DNA of 64,000 nucleotides from [Mycobacterium] nativiensis. GTDB taxonomy: Bacteria > Actinomycetota > Actinomycetes > Mycobacteriales > Mycobacteriaceae. The notes beneath the pieces are model-generated. The model was not told where the DNA came from, searched no databases, and saw only the letters and a list, made by a program, of their open reading frames with translations. Both the position numbers and the translations under genes were made by a program. The stretch spans positions 2,972,294-3,036,293 of the forward strand of contig NZ_CP083986.1 of the NCBI RefSeq assembly GCF_020172685.1, in the 5' to 3' direction. Below are positions 62,855-64,000 of the stretch, in pieces; positions within the stretch are counted from its first letter, which is position 1, and the number at the start of each line of letters is the position of its first letter.

Positions 62855-63298
62855 ATGAAGCACGGCCCCCAGCTGGGTTTCGACGACGAGGGTCGTCCGG
62901 TGCTCATCACCGCGGCCGCGCCGTCCTACGAGCAGCAGCACCGCGAACGGGTGCGCAAGTATCTGACGCTGATGGCGTTCCGCGTTCCCGCGCTGATCTT
63001 GGCGGCGATCGCCTACGGACTGTGGCACAACGGTCTGATCTCGCTGCTGATCCTGGTCGCCTCGATCCCGCTGCCCTGGATGGCGGTGTTGATCGCCAAC
63101 GACCGGCCGCCTCGCAGCGCCGAGGAACCCCGCCGATACGAAGCCGCTCCGACGCATACGCCGCTGTTCCCCACCGCCTCGCGTCCCGAGCTGGAACACC
63201 GGCCATCGCCGAAATCCCAGCCCGGATCAGTGGCCCCGGACCCGGGTGAAGCCGATGGCGACGGTGCCGGCGAAGCGCCGCAAGGTACCGGTTCTTAG
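62855..63298 (+). CDS. DUF3099 membrane protein (Rv2709 type)
   Basis: 147 residues from ATG 62855. [23 protein letters not shown] precedes two membrane helices (about 40-58 and 62-82), the DUF3099 pattern. The C-terminal 60 residues are Pro/Glu-rich and poorly conserved. Commonly upstream of sigB, as here. Confidence 0.88.
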   Translation: MKHGPQLGFDDEGRPVLITAAAPSYEQQHRERVRKYLTLMAFRVPALILAAIAYGLWHNGLISLLILVASIPLPWMAVLIANDRPPRSAEEPRRYEAAPTHTPLFPTASRPELEHRPSPKSQPGSVAPDPGEADGDGAGEAPQGTGS

Positions 63299-63359
63299 CA
63301 CATTCTCAAAATCACCGGCGCATTTCCGCACGTCAAGTGGTGTGGAAACGCGACTTGGC

Positions 63360-63387
63360 GGGAACTCTGCACCCGTGTTGCGCGTTG
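63360..63387 (+). promoter_or_regulatory. ECF-type (SigE/SigH-like) promoter of sigB
   Basis: GGGAAC (63360-63365), 18 bp, GTTG (63384-63387) fits the SigE/SigH consensus GGAAC-N16..19-GTT. M. tuberculosis sigB is known to be driven by SigE and SigH from such a site. Start codon 40 bp downstream; GGGAGG ribosome site at 63416-63421. Confidence 0.7.
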
Positions 63388-63426
63388 TCACCTGTGACAG
63401 CTGAAGCCGATAAACGGGAGGCCGCA

Positions 63427-64000
<574 letters not shown>

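Overview
The window is about 64 kb of high-GC actinobacterial DNA and is almost certainly chromosomal Mycobacterium (sensu lato, not M. tuberculosis itself). Evidence: near-complete gene-order agreement with the M. tuberculosis Rv2594c-Rv2711 neighbourhood (ruvC ... pdxT/tesB2/pdxS ... pimA/patA/pgsA1/HIT/thrS ... clpC2, AFG1-type ATPase, ribD-like, aftC, msrB, chdC, hemY, hemE ... dxs ... ceoB/ceoC ... dut ... cei, ppgK, sigA ... sigB); mycobacteria-specific genes for PIM and arabinan synthesis; MPT64- and MPT63-like secreted antigens; frequent GTG starts and 4-nt GTGA/ATGA gene overlaps. Rv names are from memory of family and gene order; no search was run.

Layout. 1-4.2 kb (minus strand): ruvC start with an SOS box, a sulfotransferase, yebC, then pdxT-tesB-pdxS. 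4.3-6.9 kb: a TetR regulator divergent from a COQ4-like protein, and a zinc alcohol dehydrogenase. 6.9-13.3 kb (minus): one tightly overlapped operon thrS > HIT > pgsA1 > patA > pimA > Nudix, the phosphatidylinositol/PIM pathway. 13.4-24.8 kb: lineage-variable region with thioesterase, DUF1990, DoxX plus a divergent winged-helix regulator with two matching 30-bp dyads, then a divergent redox-looking cluster (fdxC, Cys-rich regulator, membrane protein, cupin and nitronate monooxygenase one way; DUF2249-cupin, methyltransferase and crotonase the other), an acyl-CoA synthetase, DedA, a tandem ABM-like protein and a lipoprotein. 25.1-26.7 kb: mpt64 homologue and four tRNA genes (Val-CAC on minus; Gly, Cys, Val-GAC on plus).

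26.8-40.1 kb: lipoprotein, clpC2 with two operator-like dyads, MPT63-like protein, AFG1 ATPase, RibD-like reductase, hydrolase-like lipoprotein, aftC, msrB, then the coproporphyrin-type haem genes hemE-hemY-chdC, DUF3000 and RNase D. 40.2-52 kb: PACE exporter, dxs, CBS protein, ArsB-type permease, ABC exporter with divergent MarR regulator, TrmA, APC transporter and the Trk potassium regulators ceoB/ceoC. 52-64 kb: conserved actinobacterial small proteins, dut, cei behind a perfect CRP-type site, ppgK, sigA, an O-methyltransferase, YihY, DUF3039/DUF3099 and the start of sigB behind an ECF-type promoter.

A 56-bp repeat family occurs at three places (one copy near 28.8 kb, an almost four-copy array near 38.0 kb, a three-copy array near 53.9 kb), often at gene 3' ends. 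The most likely under-described system is the divergent fdxC/DUF2249 redox cluster at 15.9-21.1 kb. The tandem dyads upstream of doxX, the clpC2 dyads and the 56-bp repeat are the strongest non-coding signals. No insertion sequence, CRISPR array, prophage or rRNA was seen.
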